Origin: Rhodoblastus sp963804045
GTDB lineage: Bacteria > Pseudomonadota > Alphaproteobacteria > Rhizobiales > Beijerinckiaceae
Direction of reading: 5' to 3'
Length of the DNA stretch: 64,000 nucleotides
Assembly: GCA_963804045.1 (NCBI GenBank)
Contig: CAWDOR010000030.1
Span: forward strand, 1-64,000
Below the pieces are notes generated by a model that saw nothing but the letters and a program-made list of their open reading frames with translations, did no database searches and was not told where the DNA came from. Below, in pieces: positions 33,880-42,402 of the stretch (the first letter of the stretch is position 1; each line of letters starts with the position of its first letter). A program made the position numbers and the translations under genes.

Positions 33880-36337
33880 ATGATGAGACAGGCGATGACA
33901 AGAACCCGATCCAAGGCCTATGTGGCCTTTCTTTTGAGCTTCACTTCGATCACCGCCGTGCTGGCGGCTGATGAAAGACCGGCACAGAACGCCGCGCCGG
34001 TGCAGATCGCGCCTGTCCAGGCCGCCACGCCCACGGCGCCGGACCTCAACAAGCCGGCCGAAGCCGCCAAGCCCGCCGAGCCCGCGAAAACAGCTGGCGA
34101 GGCTTCGCCCGCGCCGGTTCCAGCCGCGCCGACGCATTGGTCCTATGTTCCGGTCTCCGCTCCGGCCGTTCCGGAAGTTAAACAGAAGGACTGGGTGCGC
34201 CAGCCGCTGGACGCCTTCGTTCTCGCCAAGCTCGAATCCAAGGGGCTGACTCCGGCGCCGGAAACCGATCGCGCGACCTTCATCCGCCGCGCCACGCTCG
34301 ACGCCTGGGGTCTGCTGCCCACACCGGAAGAACTCGCCGCGTTCGTCAAGGACGATTCACCCAAAGCCTATGACAATCTGGTCGACCGTCTGCTCTCTTC
34401 GCCGCATTACGGCGAGCGCCAGGCGCGCCGCTGGCTCGATCTCGCCCGCTACGCCGATTCCGCAGGCTTTCAAAACGACGCCACTCGCAACAATTCCTAT
34501 CGCTACCGCGATTACGTGCTGAAGGCCTTCAACGAGAACAAGCCCTTCAACGCCTTCATCCGCGAGCAGGTCGCGGGCGACGAGATTGCGCCGGACAATC
34601 AGGAGGCCCTGATCGCCACCGGCTTCCTCACGCAATATCCCGATAACCCCAACTCGCGTGACATGGTGCAGCGCAAGTACCAGATCACCACGGACATGAC
34701 GGATACGGTGGGCGCGGTCTTCCTCGGCTCGACGATCGGCTGCGCGCGCTGCCACAACCACAAGACCGACAAGATCACGATGAAGGATTATTATTCGCTG
34801 CAATCCTTCTTTGCCAACACCTCGACAACCGAGGACATCAAGGCCTTCCAGGGCTATGCCGAACGCGCTTACTTGCGCGATGTCGCGGATTACGAGGCGA
34901 AGATCAAATCGATCGCGGACGAAAAGCATCCGCTGATCGAAAAATACCGCGACAAGGCCTTCATCTATCACAAGGAGCGCTATCTCACCGACACGCGCGA
35001 AGCCGTGTTCAAACCGGAGAAGGACTGGAACGCGGTCGACCGCTGGGTCAACCATCGCCTCGTCAACAAGGCGGTCACCAATGACGATCTGATCGTCGCC
35101 GCCTATCTGCGCTATCTCGCCGACGACAAGGAGGCGCCGGGTCACGGTCCGGAAGCGCAGGCCGATTGGGAGCACTGGCAGAAGCTCGTGGAGGCGCAGC
35201 GCCCGCTGCTCAAGGACAGGCCCGAAAAAGGCTCCGACACCATCACCGGCGTCGAGGAGCTCGGCCACAATGACGCGCCGAAAAGTTTTGTCTTCTTCGG
35301 CGGCAACCATGAGCGCCCGCTCGACGAGGTGCAGCCGGCCTTCCCCGCGGCCATGTCTGACCAGGCGCCGAACATCAAGCAGTTGCCCTACAGTTCGGGC
35401 CGCCGCACGGCGCTGGCGGATTGGCTCGCCAGCGAGCAGAATCCGCTCACCGCCCGCGTCTTCGTCAATCGCGTCTGGTCGAATTATTTCGTCAAGGGCA
35501 TTGTCGCCACGACCTACGATTTCGGCAAGGCGGGCGACCGTCCGTCGAACCAGGAATTGCTCGATTTCCTCGCCGGCGATTTCACCGGGCATGGCTGGGA
35601 CGTGAAGCGCCTGCATCGTGAGATCCTGCTGTCGGCGACCTATCGCCAGTCCTCGGAAGAGCGGCCTGAAGTCGCCAAACTCGACCCCGACAACCGCCTC
35701 TATGCGGTCTTCCCGCGCCAGCGTCTGGAAGCCGAGGTCATCCGCGACATCTGGCTGCAAGCCTCCGGCAAGCTCGTCGGCAAGGTCGGCGGCCCCTCGG
35801 TCCTGCCGCCACTGCCCAAGAACGTCAGCTACGGCAATCTATGGCAGGTCTCGAAGGACAAGGAGGACTGGTATCGCCGCTCCCTCTACATCTTCACCCG
35901 CCGCTCGAACGCCTATCCGCTGCTCGAAGTGTTCAATACGCCGAACACCCAGATCACCCATCCCGCGCGCGAGGTCACCACGACTCCGCTCCAGGCTCTG
36001 GCCCTGCTGAACAACGATCAGGTGGAGGAATATGCGCAGGCGCTCGCCGGCCGCATCCTGAAGGAAGCGGGCGACGAATTCCAGCCGCATCGATCATCTC
36101 TATCAGGTGCTGTTCCAGCGTGTGCCCGATGAGTTCGAAAAGAGCGCGCTGCTCGCCTATCTCGACGACCACACCAAAGTGATCGAGCAGAAGGGCGACA
36201 ACAATGGCCGTCTGCTGGTGGCGACCCCGATCGGCTTCAAACCGAGCGAAGCCAAAATCGATCCGCTGCGCGCCGCCGCCTTCGTCGATCTTGTCCATGT
36301 CGTCGGCAATTCTAACGACTTCATCTACCGCTTCTGA
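33880..36337 (+). CDS. PSD1-type DUF1549/DUF1553 protein (frameshifted near 36085)
   Basis: A ~810-residue exported protein with signal peptide (AYVAFLLSFTSITAVLA), a Pro/Ala-rich linker, DUF1549 (WVRQPLDAFVLAKLESKGLT, FIRRATLDAWGLLPTPEELA, WLDLARYADSAGFQNDATRN), a CARCH heme motif (TIGCARCHNHKTD) and DUF1553 (FVNRVWSNYFVKGIVATTYD, LHREILLSATYRQSSEERPE). The last 85 residues are in the next frame: one extra C near 36085 restores RIDHLYQVLFQRVPDEFEKS and the stop at 36337. DUF1549/1553 proteins paired with DUF1501 proteins are a planctomycete hallmark and are unusual in alphaproteobacteria. Substrate not known. Confidence 0.9.
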
Positions 36338-36360
36338 GCTTTCCCAAGAGGATTTCAACC

Positions 36361-37806
36361 ATGGCAAACGTCATCACCAATCGTCGCGAAGCCCTGTTCA
36401 AACTCGGCTGGGGAACCGCCGGCCTCATGATGGGCACGGCTCTGTCCGGAGGCGGCTTCATGGCCGCAGAGGCGGCCAATCTGGTCGATCCGCTGGCGCC
36501 CAAGGAGCCGCATTTTCCGGCCAAGGCCAAGACGGTGATCTGGCTGCACATGGACGGCGCGCCGTCCACGCTCGACCTGTTCGATTACAAGCCCGAACTG
36601 ATCCGCCTCAACGGCCAGGAGACGCCCGCCTCCTTCCTCCAGGGCATCAAGACTTCGACCCAGGGCGGCGTCGGCAAGCTCTTCGCCTCCAACCGCCAAT
36701 GGAAGCAATATGGCCAGTCCGGCGCTTATTTCTCCGACCTCGTCTCCAACATCGGCCAGCACGCCGACAAGATCACCTTCATCAAGAACAGCATCACCGT
36801 CGGCGCCACGCACGACATTTCCATCCTGAAACTCAACACCGGCGACGTGCAGCCAGGCCGTCCGTCGCTGGGCGCCTGGATCTCCTATGCGCTGGGTTCG
36901 GCCAATCCGGACCTGCCCGCCTATGTCGTGCTTTATGACGGCAATCGCGAGCCGACCGGCGGCTCGGTGAACTGGTCCTCGGGCTTCCTGCCGGCGGTCT
37001 ATCAGGGCACGGCCTTCCGCCCGGGCGACTCGCCGATCATCTCGCTCGACCGTCTCGATGTCGAAGGCAATCGCCAGCAGCAGGACGATCTCGCGCTGCT
37101 GAAAAAGCTCAACGACCACCGCGCCGCCCTGCGGCCCGAGGACAGCGAATTGCAGGCGCGCATCCGCTCCTTCGACCTCGCCTATCGCATGCAGAAATCG
37201 GCGCCCGAAGCCGTCGATATCGCCAAGGAAAGCGAGGAGACCAGGGAGCTTTACGGCCTCAACGATCCGGTCTCGCGCGCTTACGGAACAAATCTGTTGC
37301 GCGCGCGCCGCCTCACCGAGCGCGGCGTGCGTTTCATCCATGTCGTGTCTGGCCCCGCCGGCGACGGCGTGGGCGACGTGCGCAACTGGGACGCCCACCA
37401 AAAACTGGAAGACAACCATCGCCCGCACGCCCGCGCGGTGGACAAGCCGATCGCCGGCCTGCTGACCGATCTCGCCCGGCGCGGGTTGCTCGATCAGACC
37501 ATCGTGGTCTGGACCTCGGAATTCGGCCGCACCTCCTATGGCCAGTCCGGCGATGGCCGCGACCACAATCCCTGGGGCTACACCCAGTGGATCGCCGGCG
37601 GCGGTTTTAAGGCCGGCTATACCCACGGCGCGACCGACGACATCGGCCTGCGCGCGACCGACAAGGGCGTCGACACCTATGACCTCCACGCCACCGTGCT
37701 CAACCAACTCGGCCTCGACCACCTCAAGACGACGTTTTTGCGCGCGGGACGGCGGGAGCGTCCGACGGTGGTCTATGGCGGCGTGGTCAAAGAGATCATC
37801 GCCTGA
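36361..37806 (+). CDS. DUF1501 family protein
   Basis: A 481-residue protein of the DUF1501 group, distantly related to sulfatases/alkaline phosphatases. It has a Tat-like leader (NRREALFKLGWGTAGLMMGT), the metal-binding-like VIWLHMDGAPSTLDLFDYKP, and a C-terminal WTSEFGRTSYGQSGDGRDHN with conserved His/Asp. DUF1501 usually sits beside a DUF1549/DUF1553 gene, as here (23-base gap). Exported through Tat by inference. Reaction unknown. Confidence 0.93.
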   Translation: MANVITNRREALFKLGWGTAGLMMGTALSGGGFMAAEAANLVDPLAPKEPHFPAKAKTVIWLHMDGAPSTLDLFDYKPELIRLNGQETPASFLQGIKTSTQGGVGKLFASNRQWKQYGQSGAYFSDLVSNIGQHADKITFIKNSITVGATHDISILKLNTGDVQPGRPSLGAWISYALGSANPDLPAYVVLYDGNREPTGGSVNWSSGFLPAVYQGTAFRPGDSPIISLDRLDVEGNRQQQDDLALLKKLNDHRAALRPEDSELQARIRSFDLAYRMQKSAPEAVDIAKESEETRELYGLNDPVSRAYGTNLLRARRLTERGVRFIHVVSGPAGDGVGDVRNWDAHQKLEDNHRPHARAVDKPIAGLLTDLARRGLLDQTIVVWTSEFGRTSYGQSGDGRDHNPWGYTQWIAGGGFKAGYTHGATDDIGLRATDKGVDTYDLHATVLNQLGLDHLKTTFLRAGRRERPTVVYGGVVKEIIA

Positions 37807-37828
37807 TTTTCCCTGAGTCAGGCGAAAA

Positions 37829-37860
37829 GAAACGCCCGAAGCTCCGGCTTCGGGCGTTTC
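37829..37860 (+). terminator. Strong hairpin after the DUF1501 gene
   Basis: Perfect stem GAAACGCCCGAAGC / GCTTCGGGCGTTTC with TCCG loop. The T run is short, so it may act from either side. Confidence 0.65.
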
Positions 37861-37883
37861 GATTAAACGGAGTTTTGAGCCGC

Positions 37884-38298
37884 ATGAAACGCATGAAATT
37901 CACGCTCGCCGCCTTCGCCCTGCTGGCGGGATTTGGCGCCGCGCTCGCGGAGCCGTCGAAAACCGATTACGCCGATTATGACGATGATCTGATGAAGGAT
38001 CTCGACCGCACCATCAAATATTTCGAGCCGGATATTTCCGGCGGCAACGAAGTCTGGAATCACCGACGATCTCGCGGTGCTGCGCCAGGGATTCCAGTAT
38101 ACCGAAAAATACTTTTCCCGGCGCGGCAATGCGGCCGACGCGGTCAAAATTTCGCAGGACGGGCTGAAGGCGCTCGACGCCGTGCAGCAGGACGTCTCCC
38201 AGAAAAACCTCGACGAAGCCGCCGCCAAGGCCCGCGAGGCAGCGGACGCCTGCAAGTCCTGCCATGATGTCTACAAGCCGAAACAGGCGCGGGGCTAG
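37884..38298 (+). CDS. Small cytochrome c'-like protein (frameshifted near 38058)
   Basis: A ~137-residue periplasmic monoheme cytochrome. Signal peptide (KFTLAAFALLAGFGAALA), a helical body and a C-terminal CKSCH motif near the end (ADACKSCHDVYKPKQARG), as in cytochrome c'/class II folds. After GGNEVW the frame changes; removing one A from TGGAATCACC restores ITDDLAVLRQGFQYTEKYFS. It converges with the cupin gene at 38303. Role may be electron transfer or binding NO/sulfur species. Confidence 0.78.
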
Positions 38299-38302
38299 CC
38301 GA

Positions 38303-38788
38303 TTACTTCGGCTTGGGCCAATGATCGTGGTCGGGATCGGGCTTGGCGACCTGGGTCGTCTCGACCGGGCCGACGCCGGTGATCTGTACGATAACCTCCT
38401 CGTCGCCGGCGCCGTCCCAATGCACGCCGCCGGCGGGATGGAAGACATAGGAGCCGGTTTTGACCGGTTTTGACCTGTTGAAATCGAGTGTTTCGCCAGT
38501 GCCGTTCCACCACACGCCCTTGATGACCACGGCGTGGCGGTCCTGCGAATGGAAATGTGGATTGGAATGGAAGCCGGGCGGAAAGTGAACGCGGATGACA
38601 TAGACGCCGGGCTTGGACGGATCGCCGAAAATCACCGCCTGTTCCGGCCCGACGCCCAGCGCGCTTTTGAAACGCACGTCCTCGGGCGCCAGATAAATGA
38701 AATCCCTGGCGCTCTGCGCGGCGGCGTGCGGAAGGCCGACCAGCGCGGCCGCCGCCAGCAGGCGCAAGTGGCGGAAGGTTTTTTTCAT
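38303..38788 (-). CDS. Exported cupin-domain protein
   Basis: A 161-residue protein with signal peptide (RLLAAAALVGLPHAAAQ) and a single cupin barrel: HFPPGFHSNPHFHSQDRHAV (metal-binding HxH...H), then GVWWNGTGETLDF and VFHPAGGVHWDGAGDEEVIV. ChrR-type cupins of this sort are periplasmic dioxygenase-like or sensing proteins. It follows the cytochrome b561 gene by 39 bases on the same strand. Substrate unknown. Confidence 0.82.
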   Translation of the reverse strand: MKKTFRHLRLLAAAALVGLPHAAAQSARDFIYLAPEDVRFKSALGVGPEQAVIFGDPSKPGVYVIRVHFPPGFHSNPHFHSQDRHAVVIKGVWWNGTGETLDFNRSKPVKTGSYVFHPAGGVHWDGAGDEEVIVQITGVGPVETTQVAKPDPDHDHWPKPK

Positions 38789-38827
38789 CCCCGGCCCCCC
38801 AAAAGTTTTCGCCAGATTTTGAGGCGG

Positions 38828-39583
38828 CTAAAATTCCGTGTCCAGCGCCGCGTGGGGCGCGTTGACGATGATCCAGGCCAGCAAGGCGATCAGGCCGGCG
38901 ACCAGGGGCGCGGCCAGCCACAGCCGCGATGACGAAATCGCCTCGTCCCTGGGCGCCTCCGCCTTGCGGCCGGTGATCATGGCGGCGACCAGATTTTCGC
39001 CCTTGAAAATCTTGTGGGCGACCACCGCCAGCACATGCAGCGCGATGGCGCCAAGCAGCACATAGAAGAACCGCCGATGGAAGGAAGTCAGCGCCAGGCT
39101 CAAATCCTTGCTGACATAGCCATAGAGCGGGCCGGTGTTGAAAATCTCGTCATTGGCGAACAGGCCCGCAGCGGCTTGCGCAAGCGCGCCGAACAGCAGC
39201 ACCAGAACCATCAGCGCGCCGGCGGGATTATGGCCGATATAATGCGGCCCGTCCGCCGCGAAAATCTTGCGAAGATAATTCGTCACCGCCGAAGGTCCGC
39301 GCAGAAAATTCCAGAAACGGGCGTGGCGGGTGCCGACAAGGCCCCAGAGAATGCGGAAAGACGTCAGCACCAGCGCGGCGTAACCGGCGATCTCATGGGC
39401 CTGGAAATATTTGACGCCGAGCCGGTTGGTGACAAAGGCGGCGACAAAACTGGCGACCAGGCTCCAGTGGAAAATCCGCACCGGCAGATCCCAGACCAGC
39501 GGGGCTTTTACCGCGTGGTAGACAGCCTGCGCCTGGGTGGGCCCGAGCGCATCAAAAGTCGGTTCAGTCGAGGTCATGCTCAT
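38828..39583 (-). CDS. Cytochrome b561-type membrane protein
   Basis: A 251-residue inner-membrane diheme cytochrome b (Ni-Fe hydrogenase/b561 superfamily). Membrane segments with heme-ligand histidines: VRIFHWSLVASFVAAFVTN, QAHEIAGYAALVLTSFRILW, GHNPAGALMVLVLLFGALAQ, SFHRRFFYVLLGAIALHVLA. It probably passes electrons between the quinone pool and the periplasmic c-type cytochromes nearby (39703, 37884). Terminator-like hairpins separate it from the upstream cytochrome c' gene. Confidence 0.9.
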   Translation of the reverse strand: MSMTSTEPTFDALGPTQAQAVYHAVKAPLVWDLPVRIFHWSLVASFVAAFVTNRLGVKYFQAHEIAGYAALVLTSFRILWGLVGTRHARFWNFLRGPSAVTNYLRKIFAADGPHYIGHNPAGALMVLVLLFGALAQAAAGLFANDEIFNTGPLYGYVSKDLSLALTSFHRRFFYVLLGAIALHVLAVVAHKIFKGENLVAAMITGRKAEAPRDEAISSSRLWLAAPLVAGLIALLAWIIVNAPHAALDTEF

Positions 39584-39591
39584 CCCCTAGT

Positions 39592-39641
39592 GAAAAAGAG
39601 AGACAGGCGGCGCCGGATGGGGCAAGAGCGCCGCCTGTCTC
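39592..39641 (-). terminator. Terminator after the rhodanese-hydrolase-cytochrome c' operon
   Basis: On the minus strand a long stem GAGACAGGCGGCG / CGCCGCCTGTCTC followed by TCTTTTTC. A second, weaker stem (TTAACGGCCC / GGGCCCGTTAA) lies at 39670-39702. Confidence 0.7.
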
Positions 39642-39702
39642 CTGCGGTTTCCCAAAAAGGAAACCGTCTTTAACGGGCCCAGAGGAGTCGGGGCCGTTAA
39701 AA

Positions 39703-40185
39703 TCACTTCAGCTTGTAATCGTCGTGGCAGCCCTTGCAGTCCTGGGCGACGGTGGTCAGCGCGGTCTTGACGCCATCGGTATAGGCCGCGTCCTTGTCGG
39801 CGATAGCGACCAGCGCCGCGACATGGGCCTGGAAATCCTTCAGCTTGCCGTCGAATTCGGCGCGCTTGCTCCAGATTTCCGGTTTGGCCTTGGTGTCGGG
39901 CTCGCCGAGATTGGAGGCGTCGGAGAACAGTTCCGACGTATAGGGGGCGAGCACCGCCAGCCGCGCCAGCCGCTTCCGGGGCTCGATGGCGTCATATTGC
40001 GCTTCGCCCTTGAGCACCGCGCCGAAGGGGCGGAAATTGGCGCCGATCAGCTTGAACACCGCCTTGCGCTCCTCGACCGCCTGACGGCCGGCGCCGGGGG
40101 CCTGCGCCTGCGCGACGACCGCGCCGCCCAGCGCCAGGGCGCCGAGGGCGAAAAACACGCGGCGCTTGTTGTTCTTGGAAATCAT
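39703..40185 (-). CDS. Cytochrome c'
   Basis: A 160-residue class II cytochrome c with signal peptide (VFFALGALALGGAVVAQAQA), a four-helix body (EERKAVFKLIGANFRPFGAV, EIWSKRAEFDGKLKDFQAHV) and C-terminal CKGCH in QDCKGCHDDYKLK. Cytochrome c' proteins bind NO or act in redox homeostasis. It is the last gene of a tight operon with the dienelactone hydrolase (gap 29) and rhodanese (gap 21). Confidence 0.93.
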   Translation of the reverse strand: MISKNNKRRVFFALGALALGGAVVAQAQAPGAGRQAVEERKAVFKLIGANFRPFGAVLKGEAQYDAIEPRKRLARLAVLAPYTSELFSDASNLGEPDTKAKPEIWSKRAEFDGKLKDFQAHVAALVAIADKDAAYTDGVKTALTTVAQDCKGCHDDYKLK

Positions 40186-40214
40186 CGGTCTTGCTCTCCT
40201 GTCAGGGTAAAAAA

Positions 40215-41120
40215 TCAGCCGCGCAAAACGCGGTTGAACAGGCCAAGGCTGCGTTCCCAGGCCAATTTGGCGGCGGCCTCGTCGTAACGCGGCGTCGTGT
40301 CATTGTTGAAACCATGCTCCACGCCTTCGTAGATGAAGGCCTGATATTTGACGTCGGCCGCCTTCAGCGCGGCTTCATAGGCCGGCCATCCCGTGTTGAT
40401 GCGCTCGTCCTTGCCGGCGAAATGCAGCAGCAATTCGCCCTTGATGTCGCCGACTTTGTCGAGTGCCGGCGCCGCGCCATAGAAGGGGACGCCCGCCTTC
40501 AACTGCGGCAGGTTTTCGGCGAGAAAATTGACGATGCCGCCGCCATAGCAGAAACCCACCGCGCCCAGCCGGCCATCGCCGGCCGGCAGCGCCAGCAGGT
40601 AATTGGCCGCCGCGATGAAATCCTCGCGGGTCTTGGGCTGGTCGAGCTTGGGGAAGAGTTCGCGCGCCTTGTCTTCGTCGCCGGGATAGCCGCCCAGCGT
40701 GAACAAAGCGTCGGGGGCGAAGGCGATGAAATTCTCCACCGCCAGGCGCCGGGCAATGTCCTCGATATGCGGATTGAGGCCGCGATTCTCGTGGATCACC
40801 AGAATCACCGGCAGCTTGCCATCGGCCTTGGCCGGGCGGGCCAGCAGGCCGCGAACCTTGCCATTGCCCTTGGGCGACTCGATTTCGACAAATTCCGTGA
40901 CAATGCGCGGATCGCCGGGCGCGACTTTTTGCGCGGCGGCGAAGCGCGGGTTGAGCGCGTCGAGCAGTTCAACGGCGCTGGCGCCGGAGAGCGCCGCATA
41001 GGCCCCGGCGCCCTTGAGAAAGGACCGCCGGGGCAGCAGCCCGTGAACATAAAGGTCGAACAATTTCAGCACTTCTGGATGGAAGTCGCTGGTCTTGGTC
41101 AAGGTTTTGGCGTCGGTCAC
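40215..41120 (-). CDS. Dienelactone hydrolase family protein with Tat-like segment
   Basis: A 301-residue alpha/beta-hydrolase of the DLH/YghX type. It has LLPRRSFLKGAGAYAALSGA, a twin-arginine-like segment about 30 residues in, suggesting export, and the core motifs VILVIHENRGLNPHIEDIA, VGFCYGGGIVNFLAEN (Cys nucleophile) and VEHGFNNDTTPRYDEAAA (His). The Cys nucleophile matches DLH. Why it is in a sulfur operon is unclear; thioester or thiolactone substrates are possible. No direct evidence. Confidence 0.9.
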   Translation of the reverse strand: MTDAKTLTKTSDFHPEVLKLFDLYVHGLLPRRSFLKGAGAYAALSGASAVELLDALNPRFAAAQKVAPGDPRIVTEFVEIESPKGNGKVRGLLARPAKADGKLPVILVIHENRGLNPHIEDIARRLAVENFIAFAPDALFTLGGYPGDEDKARELFPKLDQPKTREDFIAAANYLLALPAGDGRLGAVGFCYGGGIVNFLAENLPQLKAGVPFYGAAPALDKVGDIKGELLLHFAGKDERINTGWPAYEAALKAADVKYQAFIYEGVEHGFNNDTTPRYDEAAAKLAWERSLGLFNRVLRG

Positions 41121-41141
41121 GGGCGCGCTCCGGTCCTGAGA

Positions 41142-41630
41142 TCAGTTTTTGGCTGGGGCGGCGGCGTCCGGCGCGGCGGCCTGACGCGGGGCGGGAATTG
41201 CTATCTTCTCGATTTTACCGCCTTCCGCTTCGTAGATTTGCGATCCCACGGCGCCAACGACGTTAAAGCCCTTGTCCTTCAGCAGGTCGGCGGCCTTGCC
41301 GGCGCGCGCCGCATGGTTGGAGACGGTAACGATCTGGCGATCCCTGGGGATGAAATCGAGCCCCTTTTCCAGATCGGCGAGCTGGATGTTCAGATAAACC
41401 GGAAAAGTGCCGATCCTGGAAATTTCGTCGGGACGGCGCAGATCGATGAACAGGACCTTGCTCGGCGCGGCCAGCAACGCGTCGATCTGGGCGCGATGCA
41501 GCTCCGGCGTCTTGAAATTATAAACGAAAGCCGGGCGCGGAGCGGCCCCTGGCGCAGGCGCGGCGGTTTGCGCCAGGGCTGGCGCCGCCAGTAGCGAGGC
41601 GAGGATTGCGATCGAGGCGAATTTGCGCAT
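41142..41630 (-). CDS. Periplasmic rhodanese-like protein lacking cysteine
   Basis: A 162-residue exported protein (signal peptide KFASIAILASLLAAPALA) with a rhodanese fold: VLFIDLRRPDEISRIGTFPV, then the active-site loop VTVSNHAARAGKAADLLKDK. In catalytic rhodaneses this loop is CRSGxRSGKA; here the cysteine position is S104 and the whole protein has no cysteine, so it cannot form a persulfide. It may be a binding or scaffold protein. First gene of an operon with the hydrolase and cytochrome c'; an AT-rich box is just upstream. Confidence 0.85.
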   Translation of the reverse strand: MRKFASIAILASLLAAPALAQTAAPAPGAAPRPAFVYNFKTPELHRAQIDALLAAPSKVLFIDLRRPDEISRIGTFPVYLNIQLADLEKGLDFIPRDRQIVTVSNHAARAGKAADLLKDKGFNVVGAVGSQIYEAEGGKIEKIAIPAPRQAAAPDAAAPAKN

Positions 41631-41648
41631 GGTTTTGTCCTGTTGCTA

Positions 41649-41681
41649 GTCGATAAAACATACCGGATAGGTAGTATTATT
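41649..41681 (-). promoter_or_regulatory. IscR/Rrf2-like AT-rich box, before the rhodanese operon
   Basis: Gene-strand AATAATACTACCTATCC then GGTATGTTTTATCGAC. It resembles the peroxiredoxin box (AATAATCCTACCTTATTAG). 19-51 bases upstream of the rhodanese start. Confidence 0.55.
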
Positions 41682-41741
41682 GCGCAGCGGAAAACGCAAC
41701 GCAAGGTCCTCGGGAAAAGTTTCCCGCCGCGCGCTGATTTT

Positions 41742-42293
41742 TTACGACTTGTGGGCTTCTCGCCAGGCGCGCACCGCGGCCAGGGTATTGGCGATATGCT
41801 GTTCCGGCTTGGCGTCCTGATAGGAATAGATGATCTTGCCATCGGGCGCGATGACGAAGGAAATGCGGTCGGAGACATGCGATCCATCAGGGCGCGGCGT
41901 GGCGCGCAAGGTGTCGAAGGATTTGACCACCGCGCCGTCGGGATCGGCGGCGACCGGGAACTTGTCGCGGCATTCCTTCCCGGAGAATTCGATCTGGGTC
42001 TCGATGGTGTCGATCGACAGGCCGATCAGCGTGGCGCCGGCGGCGGCGAAGTCTTCCGCGTGATCCGCGAATTCATGCGCCTCGATGGTGCAACCCTTGG
42101 TGAAACTCTTCGGATAGAAATAGAGCACCACCGGGCCTTTTTTCAGGGCTTCGGCGAGATGGAAGGAAAATGCTTTTCCGCCGACGGCGGCCTGCACGGT
42201 GAAATCGGGAGCGGTATCGCCCTCTTTCAGCGCGGCGAATGCCGTGGTGGTGACAAGGGCGGCGAACAAGGCGCCGGCGAACAAACGTTTCAT
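41742..42293 (-). CDS. Periplasmic peroxiredoxin (BCP/PrxQ-like)
   Basis: A 183-residue exported peroxiredoxin with signal peptide (RLFAGALFAALVTTTAFA). GDTAPDFTVQAAVGGKAFSF and VVLYFYPKSFTKGCTIEAHE carry the peroxidatic Cys (C68); C108 in GKECRDKFP could be the resolving Cys. BCP/PrxQ enzymes reduce hydroperoxides and may also act on persulfides. It is upstream of the rhodanese operon and downstream of the encapsulin-cysteine desulfurase pair, with its own AT-rich box. Confidence 0.9.
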   Translation of the reverse strand: MKRLFAGALFAALVTTTAFAALKEGDTAPDFTVQAAVGGKAFSFHLAEALKKGPVVLYFYPKSFTKGCTIEAHEFADHAEDFAAAGATLIGLSIDTIETQIEFSGKECRDKFPVAADPDGAVVKSFDTLRATPRPDGSHVSDRISFVIAPDGKIIYSYQDAKPEQHIANTLAAVRAWREAHKS

Positions 42294-42370
42294 GTCGCGC
42301 TCCTGACTGGGACGGGTTTCGCCTTCAACCTGCGAAGTTGGTCCCCAGTTCAGTCAGGAAGCGCCTGTTT

Positions 42371-42402
42371 GTCAATATAAGAATACTAATAAGGTAGGAT
42401 TA
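42371..42402 (-). promoter_or_regulatory. IscR/Rrf2-like AT-rich box, before the peroxiredoxin
   Basis: Gene-strand AATCCTACCTTATTAGTATT then CTTATATTGAC. It lies between the desulfurase stop and the peroxiredoxin, 78-109 bases before the latter's start. Confidence 0.5.

Noticed and set aside
34357..37722. Minus-strand frames of 467 and 455 codons opposite the PSD1 and DUF1501 genes
   Set aside because: Shadow frames of two clearly recognised plus-strand genes; no motif and no start signal.
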